DNA from: P52-10 sp041397365
GTDB lineage: Bacteria; Pseudomonadota; Alphaproteobacteria; Rhizobiales; Xanthobacteraceae
Assembly (NCBI GenBank): GCA_041397365.1
Contig: JAWKWT010000008.1
Coordinates: 124,001 to 188,000, forward strand
DNA: 64,000 nucleotides
Direction of reading: 5' to 3'
Part shown: positions 1 through 8,531 of the stretch, one piece after another
Position numbering within the stretch: position 1 is the first letter of the stretch
How the letters are laid out: each line of letters begins with the position of its first letter
Made by a program: the position numbers and the translations under genes
The notes under the pieces: generated by a model
What the model saw: the letters and a program-made list of their open reading frames with translations, nothing else
The model's database searches: none
What the model was told of the DNA's origin: nothing

Positions 1-23
1 ACTCCCTGCCGAGGACTCTTTTC

Positions 24-791
24 ATGTCTCTGTTCCGTCTGCTGGCTCCGGCCATCCTTGCCGCGACCGTTGCGCTCGCTCCCGCCAGCGTGTCGGCGCA
101 GACATTTTCCGATCCCCAGCGCGAGGAGATCCACAAGATCATCCGCGACTATCTGATCGAGCATCCGGAGGTGCTGGAGGAGGCGTCGGCGGAGCTGACC
201 CGGCGGCAGAGCGCGGCCGAAGCCGCCAAACAGGCGTCGATGGTCAAGAAGCACGCGGAAACCATCTTCAACTCGCCGCGCGGCGTGGTGGTCGGCAACC
301 GCAGCGGCGACGTCAATTTCGTCGAGTTCTTCGACTACAATTGCGGCTACTGCAAACGCGCGATGCAGGACATGCTCGACCTGATGAAGTCCGACCCCAA
401 AGTGCGCGTCGTGCTGAAGGAATTTCCGGTGCTCGGCCAGGGCTCGATCGAGGCGGCGCAGGTCGCCATCGCCGTGCGGATGCAGGATGCGAGCGGCAAG
501 AAATATCTCGACTTCCACCAGAAACTTTTGAACTCGCGCGGTCAGATCGACAAGGCCAAGGCGCTCGCCGCCGCGAAGGAGACCGGCCTCGACATGGCGC
601 GGCTGGAGAAGGACATGGCGGGCGCGGAGATCAAGGCGACGCTGGAGGAGAACTTCCGCATCGCCGAGGACATGGGCCTCAACGGCACGCCGAGCTATGT
701 GATCGGCGATCAGGTCGTGGTCGGTGCCATCGGCCTGCCCGCCTTGAAAGAAAAGATCGCGATGGCCCGCTGTGGAAAATCGACCTGCTAG
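24..791 (+). CDS. DsbA-family (Com1-like) periplasmic thiol:disulfide oxidoreductase
   Basis: The 255-aa protein begins with a Sec signal peptide (hydrophobic core about residues 5-20, likely cleavage after SVSA at about 25). An N-terminal helical stretch (about 30-80) precedes a thioredoxin fold with the redox motif CGYC at 107-110 and the cis-proline in GTP at 221-223. This is the arrangement of Com1/ScsC-type DsbA relatives, which oxidise or isomerise disulfides in exported proteins. Two further cysteines (250 and 255) lie at the extreme C-terminus and may pair. A GAGGA ribosome binding site at 11-15 supports the ATG at 24. It is followed at once by a palindrome. The gene before it lies outside the window. 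The exact substrate cannot be told from sequence. Confidence 0.9.
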   Translation: MSLFRLLAPAILAATVALAPASVSAQTFSDPQREEIHKIIRDYLIEHPEVLEEASAELTRRQSAAEAAKQASMVKKHAETIFNSPRGVVVGNRSGDVNFVEFFDYNCGYCKRAMQDMLDLMKSDPKVRVVLKEFPVLGQGSIEAAQVAIAVRMQDASGKKYLDFHQKLLNSRGQIDKAKALAAAKETGLDMARLEKDMAGAEIKATLEENFRIAEDMGLNGTPSYVIGDQVVVGAIGLPALKEKIAMARCGKSTC

Positions 792-811
792 AGCTTCGGT
801 TCCGAAGCTCT
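790..811. terminator. Perfect palindrome at the stop codon of the DsbA-like gene, likely terminator
   Basis: Two 10-base arms, AGAGCTTCGG and CCGAAGCTCT, are separated by TT and begin inside the TAG stop. A T-rich stretch containing TTTTT starts about 9 bases later (820-825). It could act as an intrinsic terminator. It also sits directly beside a copy of the dispersed repeat at 826-873, so it may be part of a compound repeat. Confidence 0.55.
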
Positions 812-825
812 AACCTTTGGTTTTT

Positions 826-873
826 GACGCTTTTTCTCTACGCGAACCGGTGTCCACTTCACCCGAAAGCGCT
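826..873. repeat. Dispersed intergenic repeat, copy 1 (divergent)
   Basis: An imperfect inverted repeat runs from GACGCTTTTTC to GAAAGCGC around a core GAACCGGTGTCCACTT. The same core with the same flanking symmetry recurs near 7.3, 42.2 and 49.1 kb, always between genes. Repeats of this kind are common in Bradyrhizobium-type genomes; that statement is from memory and was not searched. Confidence 0.6.
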
Positions 874-1067
874 ATTCGGGGGTCGCGAAACCGCGATATC
901 CTGACGATCTGTTCGTCGCCGGCTCGGAAAAAGCGGGTTTTCTCGGGCGTTTTGAGGCATTTGCAGGGGGCGACGCATCCGGAAGGCTTCCCCTGTCCGG
1001 CCCGCTTTCCTATAAACCTGCGCAGCCGTCGCTTCTGGCGGCCTTGATTCGTCGTGATCTTTTCCGG

Positions 1068-1535
1068 ATGGCCGAAACCACGTCCAAGACGATCTATGTC
1101 CTGAACGGACCCAATCTCAACCTGCTCGGCACGCGGGAACCGCAGACCTATGGCACCGCCACCTTGCGGGACGTGGAGACGCTCTGCCGGCAGGCGGCCG
1201 CGACCTTCGGATTGGCGGCGGATTGCCGGCAGTCGAACCGCGAAGGCGAACTGATCGATTTCATCCATGAGGCGGGCGCGAAACGCGCCGCCGGCATCGT
1301 CATCAATGGCGGCGGCTATTCGCACACCTCGATCGCCATTCACGATGCGCTGAAGGGCGTCGACCTGCCGGCGGTCGAGGTCCACATCAGCAATGTCTAT
1401 GCGCGCGAAGAATTCCGTCACCATTCGTTCATCGCAAAGGCGACCTTCGCCTCGCTGACCGGCTTCGGCATCGAAGGCTATCGGCTCGCGATCGCCGGCC
1501 TCGCCGCCAAAATCGGCGCGACCGCCAAAACCTGA
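1068..1535 (+). CDS. aroQ: 3-dehydroquinate dehydratase, type II
   Basis: The 155-aa protein catalyses the third step of the shikimate pathway, dehydration of 3-dehydroquinate to 3-dehydroshikimate, in the cytoplasm. The family signature GPNLNLLGTREPQTYG is at 14-29, with the catalytic Tyr at 28. The segment EVHISN contains the catalytic His at 106, and the length is typical for the dodecameric type II enzyme. I chose the ATG at 1068 over an in-frame TTG at 1044 because type II enzymes start a few residues before the first beta strand. It lies upstream of accB and accC, a common order in Hyphomicrobiales. The 5' flank has no clear ribosome binding site. Confidence 0.95.
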   Translation: MAETTSKTIYVLNGPNLNLLGTREPQTYGTATLRDVETLCRQAAATFGLAADCRQSNREGELIDFIHEAGAKRAAGIVINGGGYSHTSIAIHDALKGVDLPAVEVHISNVYAREEFRHHSFIAKATFASLTGFGIEGYRLAIAGLAAKIGATAKT

Positions 1536-1561
1536 CCCTTTCTCGAAAATCCGGATCGACC

Positions 1562-2038
1562 ATGGCCGCCAAGGCAAAAACCCCATCCGCAAAACCGACC
1601 GACGAACGCGAACTGATCCGCGATCTCGCCGCGTTGCTCGATTCCACCAATCTCACGGAAATCGAGGTCGAGCGCGAAGGTCTGCGCGTGCGCGTCGTGC
1701 GCAGCGTCACGGTCGCGGCCGCGCCGCAGTCCGTCGCCTACGCCGCTCCGGCGGGAACCGCAGCGACGGCGGCAGCGCCCGCTGCATCCGATCTCAGCAA
1801 GCATCCGGGCATGGTGCCCTCGCCGATGGTCGGCACCGCCTATATCGCCTCGGAGCCCGGCGCGCGTCCGTTCGTCGATATCGGCGCAAGGGTCGAGGCC
1901 GGGCAGACGCTGCTGATTATCGAGGCGATGAAGACCATGAACCAGATCCCGGCCCCGCGCTCCGGCACGGTGACGCAAATCCTGTTCGAGGACGGGCAGC
2001 CGGTCGAGTTCGGCGAGCCACTGATGATTATCGAATAA
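1562..2038 (+). CDS. accB: Acetyl-CoA carboxylase biotin carboxyl carrier protein
   Basis: This 158-aa protein carries the biotin that shuttles CO2 between biotin carboxylase and carboxyltransferase in the first committed step of fatty-acid synthesis. An N-terminal acidic/hydrophobic region (about 15-48) is followed by an Ala/Pro-rich flexible linker (about 50-78). The C-terminal biotinyl domain has the biotinylation motif EAMKT, with the acceptor lysine at residue 124. It starts 26 bases after aroQ and 24 bases before accC, so the three are probably co-transcribed and AccB and AccC made together. Confidence 0.96.
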   Translation: MAAKAKTPSAKPTDERELIRDLAALLDSTNLTEIEVEREGLRVRVVRSVTVAAAPQSVAYAAPAGTAATAAAPAASDLSKHPGMVPSPMVGTAYIASEPGARPFVDIGARVEAGQTLLIIEAMKTMNQIPAPRSGTVTQILFEDGQPVEFGEPLMIIE

Positions 2039-2062
2039 CGGCTCCACCGAAGGTCTCGTGCG

Positions 2063-3415
2063 ATGTTCGACAAAATCCTGATAGCCAACCGCGGCGAGAT
2101 CGCCTTGCGCGTGCTGCGCGCCTGCAAGGAGCTCGGCATCGCGACGGTCGCCGTTCACTCGACCGCGGATGCGGATGCGATGCATGTCCGCCTCGCCGAC
2201 GAAAGCGTCTGCATCGGTCCGCCGCCGTCGAAGGATTCCTATCTCAACATTCCGGCGCTGCTGGCGGCCTGCGAGATCACCGGCGCGGACGCCGTGCATC
2301 CCGGCTACGGTTTCCTGTCCGAAAACGCCCGCTTCGCCGAAATTCTCGCCGACCACAATCTGCATTTCATCGGCCCGAAGGCGGAGCACATCCGCATCAT
2401 GGGCGACAAGATCGAGGCCAAGAAGACCGCGAAGCGCCTCGGCATCCCGGTGGTGCCTGGCTCGGATGGCGGGGTTGGCGTCGACGACGACGCGATGGCC
2501 ATTGCAAGAAGCATTGGCTTCCCGGTGCTGGTGAAGGCGGCCGCCGGCGGCGGCGGCCGCGGCATGAAGGTCGCGCGCACCGAGGACGACCTTGCGCTGG
2601 CGCTGTCGACCGCGCGCACCGAGGCGCGGGCCGCCTTCGGCGACGACGCGGTGTATCTGGAAAAATATCTCGAAAAGCCGCGCCACATCGAAATCCAGAT
2701 TCTCGGCGACGGACGCGGCGGCGCGATCCATCTCGGCGAACGCGACTGCTCCTTGCAGCGACGGCATCAGAAGGTGTGGGAGGAAGGCCCCTCGCCCGCG
2801 CTCGATGCGACCGCGCGAACGAGGATCGGCGAGACGGTCGCCAAGGCGATGCAGGAACTGCAATATCTCGGCGTCGGGACGATCGAGTTTCTCTATGAGG
2901 ATGGCGAGTTCTACTTCATCGAGATGAACACGCGAATCCAGGTCGAGCATCCGGTGACGGAAATGATTACCGGCATCGATCTCGTGCTGGAACAGATTCG
3001 CGTCGCTGCCGGCGGCGAACTGCCCGCCCGGCAGGACGAAATCGTCATCAACGGCCATGCCATCGAGTGCCGCGTCAACGCCGAGAATCCCGTCACCTTC
3101 CGTCCCTCGCCCGGTAAAATCCTGCACTATCATCCGCCGGGCGGCATGGGCGTGCGGATCGATTCAGCCGCCTATCAGGGCTACGTCATCCCGCCTTATT
3201 ACGATTCGCTGGTCGGAAAGCTGATCGTCCATGGAAAAACCCGCGCCGAATGCCTGATGCGGCTCCGGCGGGCGCTCGATGAAATGGTCGTGGACGGGGT
3301 CGAAACCACGCTGCCGCTGTTCCGCGCGCTGGTGCGCGAAGCCGGCATCATCGACGGCGACTATCACATTCATTGGCTTGAACAATATCTGGCGACAGGC
3401 GACCAGAATACCTGA
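2063..3415 (+). CDS. accC: Acetyl-CoA carboxylase biotin carboxylase subunit
   Basis: The 450-aa ATP-grasp enzyme carboxylates the biotin of AccB with bicarbonate and ATP. The N-terminal domain starts with the typical KILIANRGEIA. The glycine-rich ATP lid GGGGRGMK is at 162-169. The catalytic-site segment EMNTRIQVEHPVTE at 287-300 has the Glu/Asn/Arg residues that bind Mg-ATP and biotin. The length is that of bacterial AccC. It follows accB closely. No terminator is obvious before the kinase gene about 105 bases downstream. Confidence 0.97.
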   Translation: MFDKILIANRGEIALRVLRACKELGIATVAVHSTADADAMHVRLADESVCIGPPPSKDSYLNIPALLAACEITGADAVHPGYGFLSENARFAEILADHNLHFIGPKAEHIRIMGDKIEAKKTAKRLGIPVVPGSDGGVGVDDDAMAIARSIGFPVLVKAAAGGGGRGMKVARTEDDLALALSTARTEARAAFGDDAVYLEKYLEKPRHIEIQILGDGRGGAIHLGERDCSLQRRHQKVWEEGPSPALDATARTRIGETVAKAMQELQYLGVGTIEFLYEDGEFYFIEMNTRIQVEHPVTEMITGIDLVLEQIRVAAGGELPARQDEIVINGHAIECRVNAENPVTFRPSPGKILHYHPPGGMGVRIDSAAYQGYVIPPYYDSLVGKLIVHGKTRAECLMRLRRALDEMVVDGVETTLPLFRALVREAGIIDGDYHIHWLEQYLATGDQNT

Positions 3416-3520
3416 CTTTTTTCGCTTCTTGCGTCATTCTTGCCGCCGGCTGTGGAACCGAATGCGTTTTCGCGCGTTTGAAGGCGCTAGCTATGTTCGC
3501 GGCGAGGCCATGACCGCTTG

Positions 3521-5053
3521 ATGACTTACATTGATAATTATTCCCGGCGGTCCGCCGTTCAAATCGGCCTGATGACGGTGGGAATGCTGATCCTGCTCGG
3601 GATCGGCGCAAGTTCTATGTACCTCCTTTTCCAGTTGCGCGAGGACGTCGCCGACGTCGCGCATACGCTTGAGGTGGAAAACCAGATTTCGATCGTTTTG
3701 CTTCAGATCCGCCGCGCCGAAAGCTCCGAACGTGGCTATCTCCTCACCTCCCGGTCCGGCTTTCTCACCGACTACAAGGCAGCGGAATCCGCGACCCGTC
3801 CGGCGATCCAGCGTCTGCGCGAATTGACGAACGACAATCCGACCCAGACGCGCCTGCTTGACGAGATGCTGCCGCTGACCGACCGGCGGCTCGCGGAATT
3901 CAACACCGTCATTGAGCACACAATCAACGGGCGCCAGGACGAGGCGCGCCAGATCGTTGCCGAAAACGCCGAACGCCAGACCACGGCGGATATCCGCGAT
4001 ATTCTGATGGAAATGCGAAAGGAGGAGGAAAGGCTCCACAAGCTTCGCAGCGCGGAGGCGGAAAAGACGCAGATGCTCTCCGCGATCGCGACGTCCGCGG
4101 GATCGGGCGCGCTGTTGTTGCTCGGGCTGGCGTCTATCCTGCTGGTCCGTCGCTCCGAGCGCATTCGCGACGCGGCGGAGCTGCAATTGCGTAATATCAA
4201 CACCAATCTCGAAGCCGCCGTCGACGAACGCACCGCCGACCTGCGCGAGGCCAACGAGGAAATCCAGCGCTTCGCCTATATCGTCAGCCACGATCTGCGC
4301 TCGCCGCTTGTAAACATCATGGGCTTCACGAGCGAACTTGAGGAACTGCGCGGCGACATTTTCGCCCGTCTTGCAAAGCATGAGCGCGATGCAAATCCCG
4401 CGCTTCAGCATTCCGCGACAGGCGAAACGTCCGACCCTCCGCTCGAGGGCGAGGACAAGCGGCTATATGGCGAGTTCAACGAAGCCATCGACTTCATCAA
4501 ATCGTCGATCGGCAAGATGGACCGGCTGATCGCCGCGATCCTGACGCTGACCCGCGAGGGACGACGCGAATTCAAGCTTGAACCCATCGACGTTCGGGAC
4601 CTGATCGAGAACATCACCAAGACCGTGGCCCATCAGGCCGGGGAAGCCGACGCCACGATCGCGATCGAGCCGCTGCCGCAGATTGTCAGCGACCGCCTCG
4701 CTCTTGAGCAGATTTTCTCAAATTTGATCGATAACGCCCTGAAATATCTCCGCCCCAATGTTCCCGGACTAATTCAAGTTAAGGGCCGGCAGAAATCCGG
4801 CTATATTATCTATGACGTTACCGACAACGGGCGGGGCATCGACCAGAAGGATCACCAGCGGATTTTCGACCTGTTCCGCCGCGCGGGCACCCAGGACAAG
4901 CCCGGCCAGGGCATCGGCCTGGCGCATGTTCGTGCGCTGGTGCGCCGCATGGGGGGAACGCTTTCGGTCTCGTCGGAACCCGACAAGGGGAGCACTTTCA
5001 CGATCATGCTCCCATCCAAAGATACGACTGTTTCAAGAGGTACGCGATCATGA
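3521..5053 (+). CDS. Membrane sensor histidine kinase with CHASE3 domain
   Basis: The 510-aa protein has a transmembrane segment at about 14-36 and a periplasmic CHASE3-like helical domain at about 40-185, with the usual RxAESSERGYLL segment. A second membrane segment at about 188-209 and a short coiled coil (about 215-250) lead to the HisKA domain with the phospho-acceptor His257 in SHDLRSPL. A HATPase_c domain follows (N box NLIDNALKY 401-409, DNGRGI 435-440, GQGIGL 462-467). An unusually long acidic insert (about 272-320) lies between the two dimerisation helices. The ATG at 3521 is preferred to the adjoining TTG. Its stop overlaps the next gene by four bases, so the kinase and receiver are translationally coupled. 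The ligand is unknown. Confidence 0.88.
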   Translation: MTYIDNYSRRSAVQIGLMTVGMLILLGIGASSMYLLFQLREDVADVAHTLEVENQISIVLLQIRRAESSERGYLLTSRSGFLTDYKAAESATRPAIQRLRELTNDNPTQTRLLDEMLPLTDRRLAEFNTVIEHTINGRQDEARQIVAENAERQTTADIRDILMEMRKEEERLHKLRSAEAEKTQMLSAIATSAGSGALLLLGLASILLVRRSERIRDAAELQLRNINTNLEAAVDERTADLREANEEIQRFAYIVSHDLRSPLVNIMGFTSELEELRGDIFARLAKHERDANPALQHSATGETSDPPLEGEDKRLYGEFNEAIDFIKSSIGKMDRLIAAILTLTREGRREFKLEPIDVRDLIENITKTVAHQAGEADATIAIEPLPQIVSDRLALEQIFSNLIDNALKYLRPNVPGLIQVKGRQKSGYIIYDVTDNGRGIDQKDHQRIFDLFRRAGTQDKPGQGIGLAHVRALVRRMGGTLSVSSEPDKGSTFTIMLPSKDTTVSRGTRS

Positions 5054-5490
5054 ACACCCCTGTCACCATCGTCATGATCGAGGACGATGAAGGCCATGCG
5101 CGGCTGATCGAACGCAACATCCGCCGTTCGGGCGTGAACAACGAGATCTTGCCTTTCACCAACGGAACCGATGCGATGAACTATCTGCTCGGCAACGACA
5201 GTACGGGCGCCCAGCGCCGTGGCGAGACGCTCTTGATCCTGCTCGACCTCAATCTGCCCGACATGACCGGCATCGAAATCCTGCGGCGGGTGAAGGAAAC
5301 CTCGCATCTGAAATGCACGCCTGTCGTCATCCTGACGACGACCGACGACGCGCAGGAAATCAAACGCTGCTACGAACTCGGCTGCAACGTCTACATCACC
5401 AAGCCGGTCAATTACGAAAGTTTCGCCAACGCCATCCGCCAGCTCGGCCTGTTCTTTTCCGTCATCCAGGTGCCCCCGACAGCCGCATGA
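5050..5490 (+). CDS. Single-domain response regulator (Rcp1-like receiver)
   Basis: The 146-aa protein is one receiver domain with no output domain. The acidic pocket is EDD (11-13), the phospho-acceptor is Asp66 in LLDLNLPDMTG, the conserved Thr lies in ILTTTDD, and the Lys is in ITKPVNY. Single-domain receivers of this type usually relay phosphate or regulate a partner kinase, as in phytochrome-Rcp1 pairs. It starts within the stop of the CHASE3 kinase (ATGA) and its own stop overlaps the following kinase the same way. It is therefore the middle element of a three-gene relay and probably receives phosphate from one or both neighbours. Confidence 0.9.
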   Translation: MNTPVTIVMIEDDEGHARLIERNIRRSGVNNEILPFTNGTDAMNYLLGNDSTGAQRRGETLLILLDLNLPDMTGIEILRRVKETSHLKCTPVVILTTTDDAQEIKRCYELGCNVYITKPVNYESFANAIRQLGLFFSVIQVPPTAA

Positions 5491-6572
5491 CAACAGAACG
5501 CCCCACCCTCCTTTACGTCGATGACGACGCCGACCTTGCCTACCTGGTGCAGCGCGGGCTGAACCGGCAAGGTTTCGAGGTCGAGCACGCCTGCGACGGC
5601 ATCGCTGCGCTGGCGCGCATCCGCGCCGGCGGCATCGACGTCATCGCCCTCGACCAGCATATGCCGGAACTGGACGGACTCGAGACACTGGCGCGCATCC
5701 GCGCCATCGAAGGCTCGCCGCCGGTGGTGTTCGTCACCGCCTCGCTCGACAGCCGCATCGCCGTCACCGCGCTGAAGGCCGGCGCGTCCGACTATCTCGT
5801 CAAGGACACGCAGGGCGATTTCATTCCGCTGTTGTCGGTCGCGATCGCCGGCGCTTTGAACGGCGCGCGGATGCGCCACGCCAAGGAAGCTGCTGAAGCG
5901 GAAGTGCGCGCGGCGCGCGATCGCTATGCAGCCCTCGCCGCCGAGCGCGAGATGCTTCTGCGCGAGGTCAACCACCGCGTCGGCAACAGCTTGCAGATCA
6001 TCGCATCGCTGCTGCATCTGCAAGCCGCCTCCGCGAGCGACGACCACGTGAAAGCCGCGTTGACCAACGCGATGGGACGCGTCGCGGCGGTGGCGCAGGT
6101 TCACCGGCGGCTCTACACCTCTCACGACCTCAAGGGCGTGATGCTCGACCAGTATCTCGAAGCATTGCTTGAGGATCTGCGCCGCTCGGCTGAAGGCGAA
6201 AAACTCACGCAGTTGACCCTCGCCAGCGATGCGATCGAGATCGATCCGGACCGCGCGGTCGCGATCGGCATCATCGTCAACGAACTCGTCATCAACGCCG
6301 TCAAATACGCCTATCCGAGCGGCGCCGGTCCGATCCATGTGACGCTGAAGCGCGACGGGGAGACGATCGAACTCGGCGTGGCCGATCAAGGCGTCGGCAT
6401 TCCGGCCCAATCCTCGCCGGGCTCGACCGGAATGGGCCGCCGGATCGTCGACGCCATGGCGCAGAAGCTCGAAGCCACGGCGCGCATCGACCGGAGCCAT
6501 TCCGGAGCCCGCATCGTGCTGTCCTTCACGCTCAAATCCGCACCCAATCATGCCAAGGATGCGGCGGCCTGA
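5487..6572 (+). CDS. Receiver-HisKA_2 hybrid sensor kinase, cytoplasmic
   Basis: The 361-aa soluble protein has an N-terminal receiver (about 7-120, phospho-acceptor Asp56 in ALDQHMP, Lys106 in LVKD) and a short coiled linker. The dimerisation/phosphotransfer domain is of the HisKA_2 type (His163 in LLREVNHRVGNSLQ) and is followed by an ATPase domain (NELVINAVKYA, DQGVGIP, GMGRRIVDA). HisKA_2 kinases in alphaproteobacteria often feed the PhyR/NepR/EcfG general stress response. That link is an inference here because no phyR or ecfG is in the window. The start is the ATG that overlaps the receiver gene stop. With no sensory or membrane domain, its input is most likely phosphorylation of Asp56 by the upstream kinase. 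Confidence 0.87.
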   Translation: MTTERPTLLYVDDDADLAYLVQRGLNRQGFEVEHACDGIAALARIRAGGIDVIALDQHMPELDGLETLARIRAIEGSPPVVFVTASLDSRIAVTALKAGASDYLVKDTQGDFIPLLSVAIAGALNGARMRHAKEAAEAEVRAARDRYAALAAEREMLLREVNHRVGNSLQIIASLLHLQAASASDDHVKAALTNAMGRVAAVAQVHRRLYTSHDLKGVMLDQYLEALLEDLRRSAEGEKLTQLTLASDAIEIDPDRAVAIGIIVNELVINAVKYAYPSGAGPIHVTLKRDGETIELGVADQGVGIPAQSSPGSTGMGRRIVDAMAQKLEATARIDRSHSGARIVLSFTLKSAPNHAKDAAA

Positions 6573-6634
6573 GAGCGGCAAAAAGAGCGAAGCCATCATC
6601 GTGCTTTCGGGTCCGCGCCTTGCTATAAAATAGC

Positions 6635-7315
6635 ATGGCTTCGCGCGACACGATGGCTGCCGAGATCACGCCCGAGCTGCTGCTTCGGGCGTATGCCTAT
6701 GGCATCTTCCCGATGTCGGAGAGCGCGGACGATCCGACGCTGTTCTGGGCCGATCCGTCCGAGCGCGGAATCTTTCCGCTTGGCAGACTGATCGTCTCGT
6801 CCCGTCTCGCGCGCACCGTTCGCTCCGATCGCTTCCGCGTCACCGTCGACCGCTGCCTGACAGAGGTGATCGACGGATGCGCCGAGGCAAAACCGGGGCG
6901 CGAGAACACTTGGATCAACCAGCGCATCCGCGCGCTCTATACCGGCCTCGCCCGCATCGGCCATTGCCACAGCGTCGAGGTGTGGGAGGGCGATACGCTC
7001 GCCGGCGGACTCTACGGCGTCAATCTCGGCGCGGCGTTTTTTGGCGAGAGCATGTTTCACCGCGCGCGCGACGCCTCGAAGGTCGCGCTCGTGCATCTGG
7101 TCGCGCGCCTTGTCGCCGGAGGTTTCACGCTGCTCGACACGCAATATGTGACCGATCATCTGCGCAGTCTCGGCGCGATCGAGATTTCGCGGAAGCACTA
7201 TCTCAGCCGGCTCGATCAGGCGTTACGGCAGGACGCGGATTTCGGCCGCCTGCCGCTCGATGTCGCCGTGTCCGGCGCGGACGCGCTCGCGATCCTGTCG
7301 GAAAAGTCCGGCTAG
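6635..7315 (+). CDS. aat: Leucyl/phenylalanyl-tRNA--protein transferase
   Basis: The 226-aa enzyme adds Leu or Phe from aminoacyl-tRNA to proteins with N-terminal Arg or Lys, marking them for ClpAP in the N-end rule pathway. Family hallmarks seen are LLRAYAYGIFPM near the N-terminus, FWADPSERGIFPL, the GGLYGVNLGAAFFGESMF core and the C-terminal LLDTQYVTDHLRSLGA. Two in-frame ATGs exist, at 6635 and 6653; both give a complete domain. The short gap after the kinase operon holds TATAAAAT just before the start, which may be part of a promoter. The stop codon lies at the edge of a dispersed repeat. Confidence 0.95.
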   Translation: MASRDTMAAEITPELLLRAYAYGIFPMSESADDPTLFWADPSERGIFPLGRLIVSSRLARTVRSDRFRVTVDRCLTEVIDGCAEAKPGRENTWINQRIRALYTGLARIGHCHSVEVWEGDTLAGGLYGVNLGAAFFGESMFHRARDASKVALVHLVARLVAGGFTLLDTQYVTDHLRSLGAIEISRKHYLSRLDQALRQDADFGRLPLDVAVSGADALAILSEKSG

Positions 7316-7363
7316 AGCGTGATCCCGAAAAGTGGGAACCGGTTTTCGGAGAGGATCACGCTC
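7315..7363. repeat. Dispersed intergenic repeat, copy 2
   Basis: Arms GAGCGTGATCC (7315-7325) and GGATCACGCTC (7353-7363) are perfectly inverted around a core containing GGGAACCGGTTTTCGG. This is the best-formed of the four copies. It begins at the aat stop codon, between convergent genes, and so may also stop transcription from both sides. Confidence 0.75.
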
Positions 7364-7407
7364 AAAAGTGTAAGGGGCGGCCGATTTCAGCTTAAACAGA
7401 TCGCGCG

Positions 7408-8286
7408 CTAGCGGAATCCAGGCAAGGGCTGGAATCGCTGCTGCGGCTGTGGCGGCGGCGCCTGACGCTTCGGCGCAGGCTGACGCTTCTGCGCCTGCGG
7501 CGGGCGCGGCGGCGGCGCGGGTTCGGCGGCCGCGACCGTTGCTTCCGGACCTTTGCAGTCCGTCAGCCATACATCGTAGATCGGATGTTCGACACCGTGC
7601 AGGCCGGGGCTCGCCGCGAACATCCAGCCCGAGAAAATCCGCTTCACCTCGCCCTGCAAGGTGATCTCGTCGACCTCGACGAAGGCGTCGGTGTTGGCGG
7701 CCTCGGTGGCCGGGCGCGTGTAGCAGGCTTGCGGCTTCACCCGCAGCGCGCCGAACTGCACCGTCTCGGCGATGTCCACATCGAACTTGATGATGCGCCC
7801 GGTGATCTTGTCGAGACCGGCGAATACCGCCTGCTTGTTGACGACTTTCTGCGACGGCGGCGCGGTGACGATCTCGTCTCCCGGCTGCACGGCCGCCGAT
7901 TGTCCGGGCGTGGTGCGCGGCTGCCGCTGGCCCGGCGGCAATCCGGGCAGCGGATTCGGCGCAGTAGCGGTTGCGGGCGGCGGCTGCCGATTTGCCGCCG
8001 ACGGCGGCGACAGCGGCTGGGTCTGGACGGCCCCCGGCGGCGGAACGCTCGCGCCCGGTGGCGGCGGCCGGATCGGCGCGGGCAGGATTCGCCCCTGCGG
8101 AATGTCCGGCACCTCTTCGGCGTCCGAATCGCTGTCCTGTGTCCCGACGCTGCCCGGCGGGCGCGGAGGATTGTTGCCGAAAATATTGCCGAACTGGGCA
8201 TGAGAGGGCGCGACGGCGAGCGTCAGCAGCAGGGCGACAGTTGCGGTCAGCGGAAGAAGAAGCGGTCGAAGCATTGCGCGCGGCAT
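7408..8286 (-). CDS. Exported DUF2155 domain protein
   Basis: The 292-aa protein has an N-terminal signal peptide (LLLPLTATVALLLTLAVAPSHA, cleavage near residue 30). A long Pro/Gln-rich low-complexity region spans about 38-150. The conserved DUF2155 domain (about 155-245) has the KPQACYTRP and IFSGWMFAASPGLHG...YDVWLTDC segments with two conserved cysteines. A second Pro/Lys/Gln-rich tail ends the protein. The molecular role is unknown. In related genomes it typically sits between aat and the NDUFA12 homologue, as here. An ATG four codons in (8274) is an alternative start. Confidence 0.85.
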   Translation of the reverse strand: MPRAMLRPLLLPLTATVALLLTLAVAPSHAQFGNIFGNNPPRPPGSVGTQDSDSDAEEVPDIPQGRILPAPIRPPPPGASVPPPGAVQTQPLSPPSAANRQPPPATATAPNPLPGLPPGQRQPRTTPGQSAAVQPGDEIVTAPPSQKVVNKQAVFAGLDKITGRIIKFDVDIAETVQFGALRVKPQACYTRPATEAANTDAFVEVDEITLQGEVKRIFSGWMFAASPGLHGVEHPIYDVWLTDCKGPEATVAAAEPAPPPRPPQAQKRQPAPKRQAPPPQPQQRFQPLPGFR

Positions 8287-8531
8287 CAGCCAGATGGCGA
8301 ATCGGGCTCGCAGGATTGCAAAGCTCGCTCGGACAGCCGGTTAACACGAGGAATACGGCATGGAAAGGGCGATCGGAGCGACCAGCATCGCCCGCCCGCC
8401 CCGTCTCCTGCCGCCGGAGCGTTCCGGCAGGCTGGTCAGGCGCTGCAACCTTTGAGATAGTCCGCGTAAGTCGCCGGCCACTCGCCGCGCGGCGCGACAA
8501 GCAAGAAACGCGATTTTTGAGGAACCGAGAA

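Noticed and set aside
1478..3133. Long minus-strand open frame (551 codons) opposite aroQ, accB and accC
   Set aside because: It mirrors strongly coding plus-strand genes. Such frames are common antisense artefacts at high GC, and its translation has no domain.
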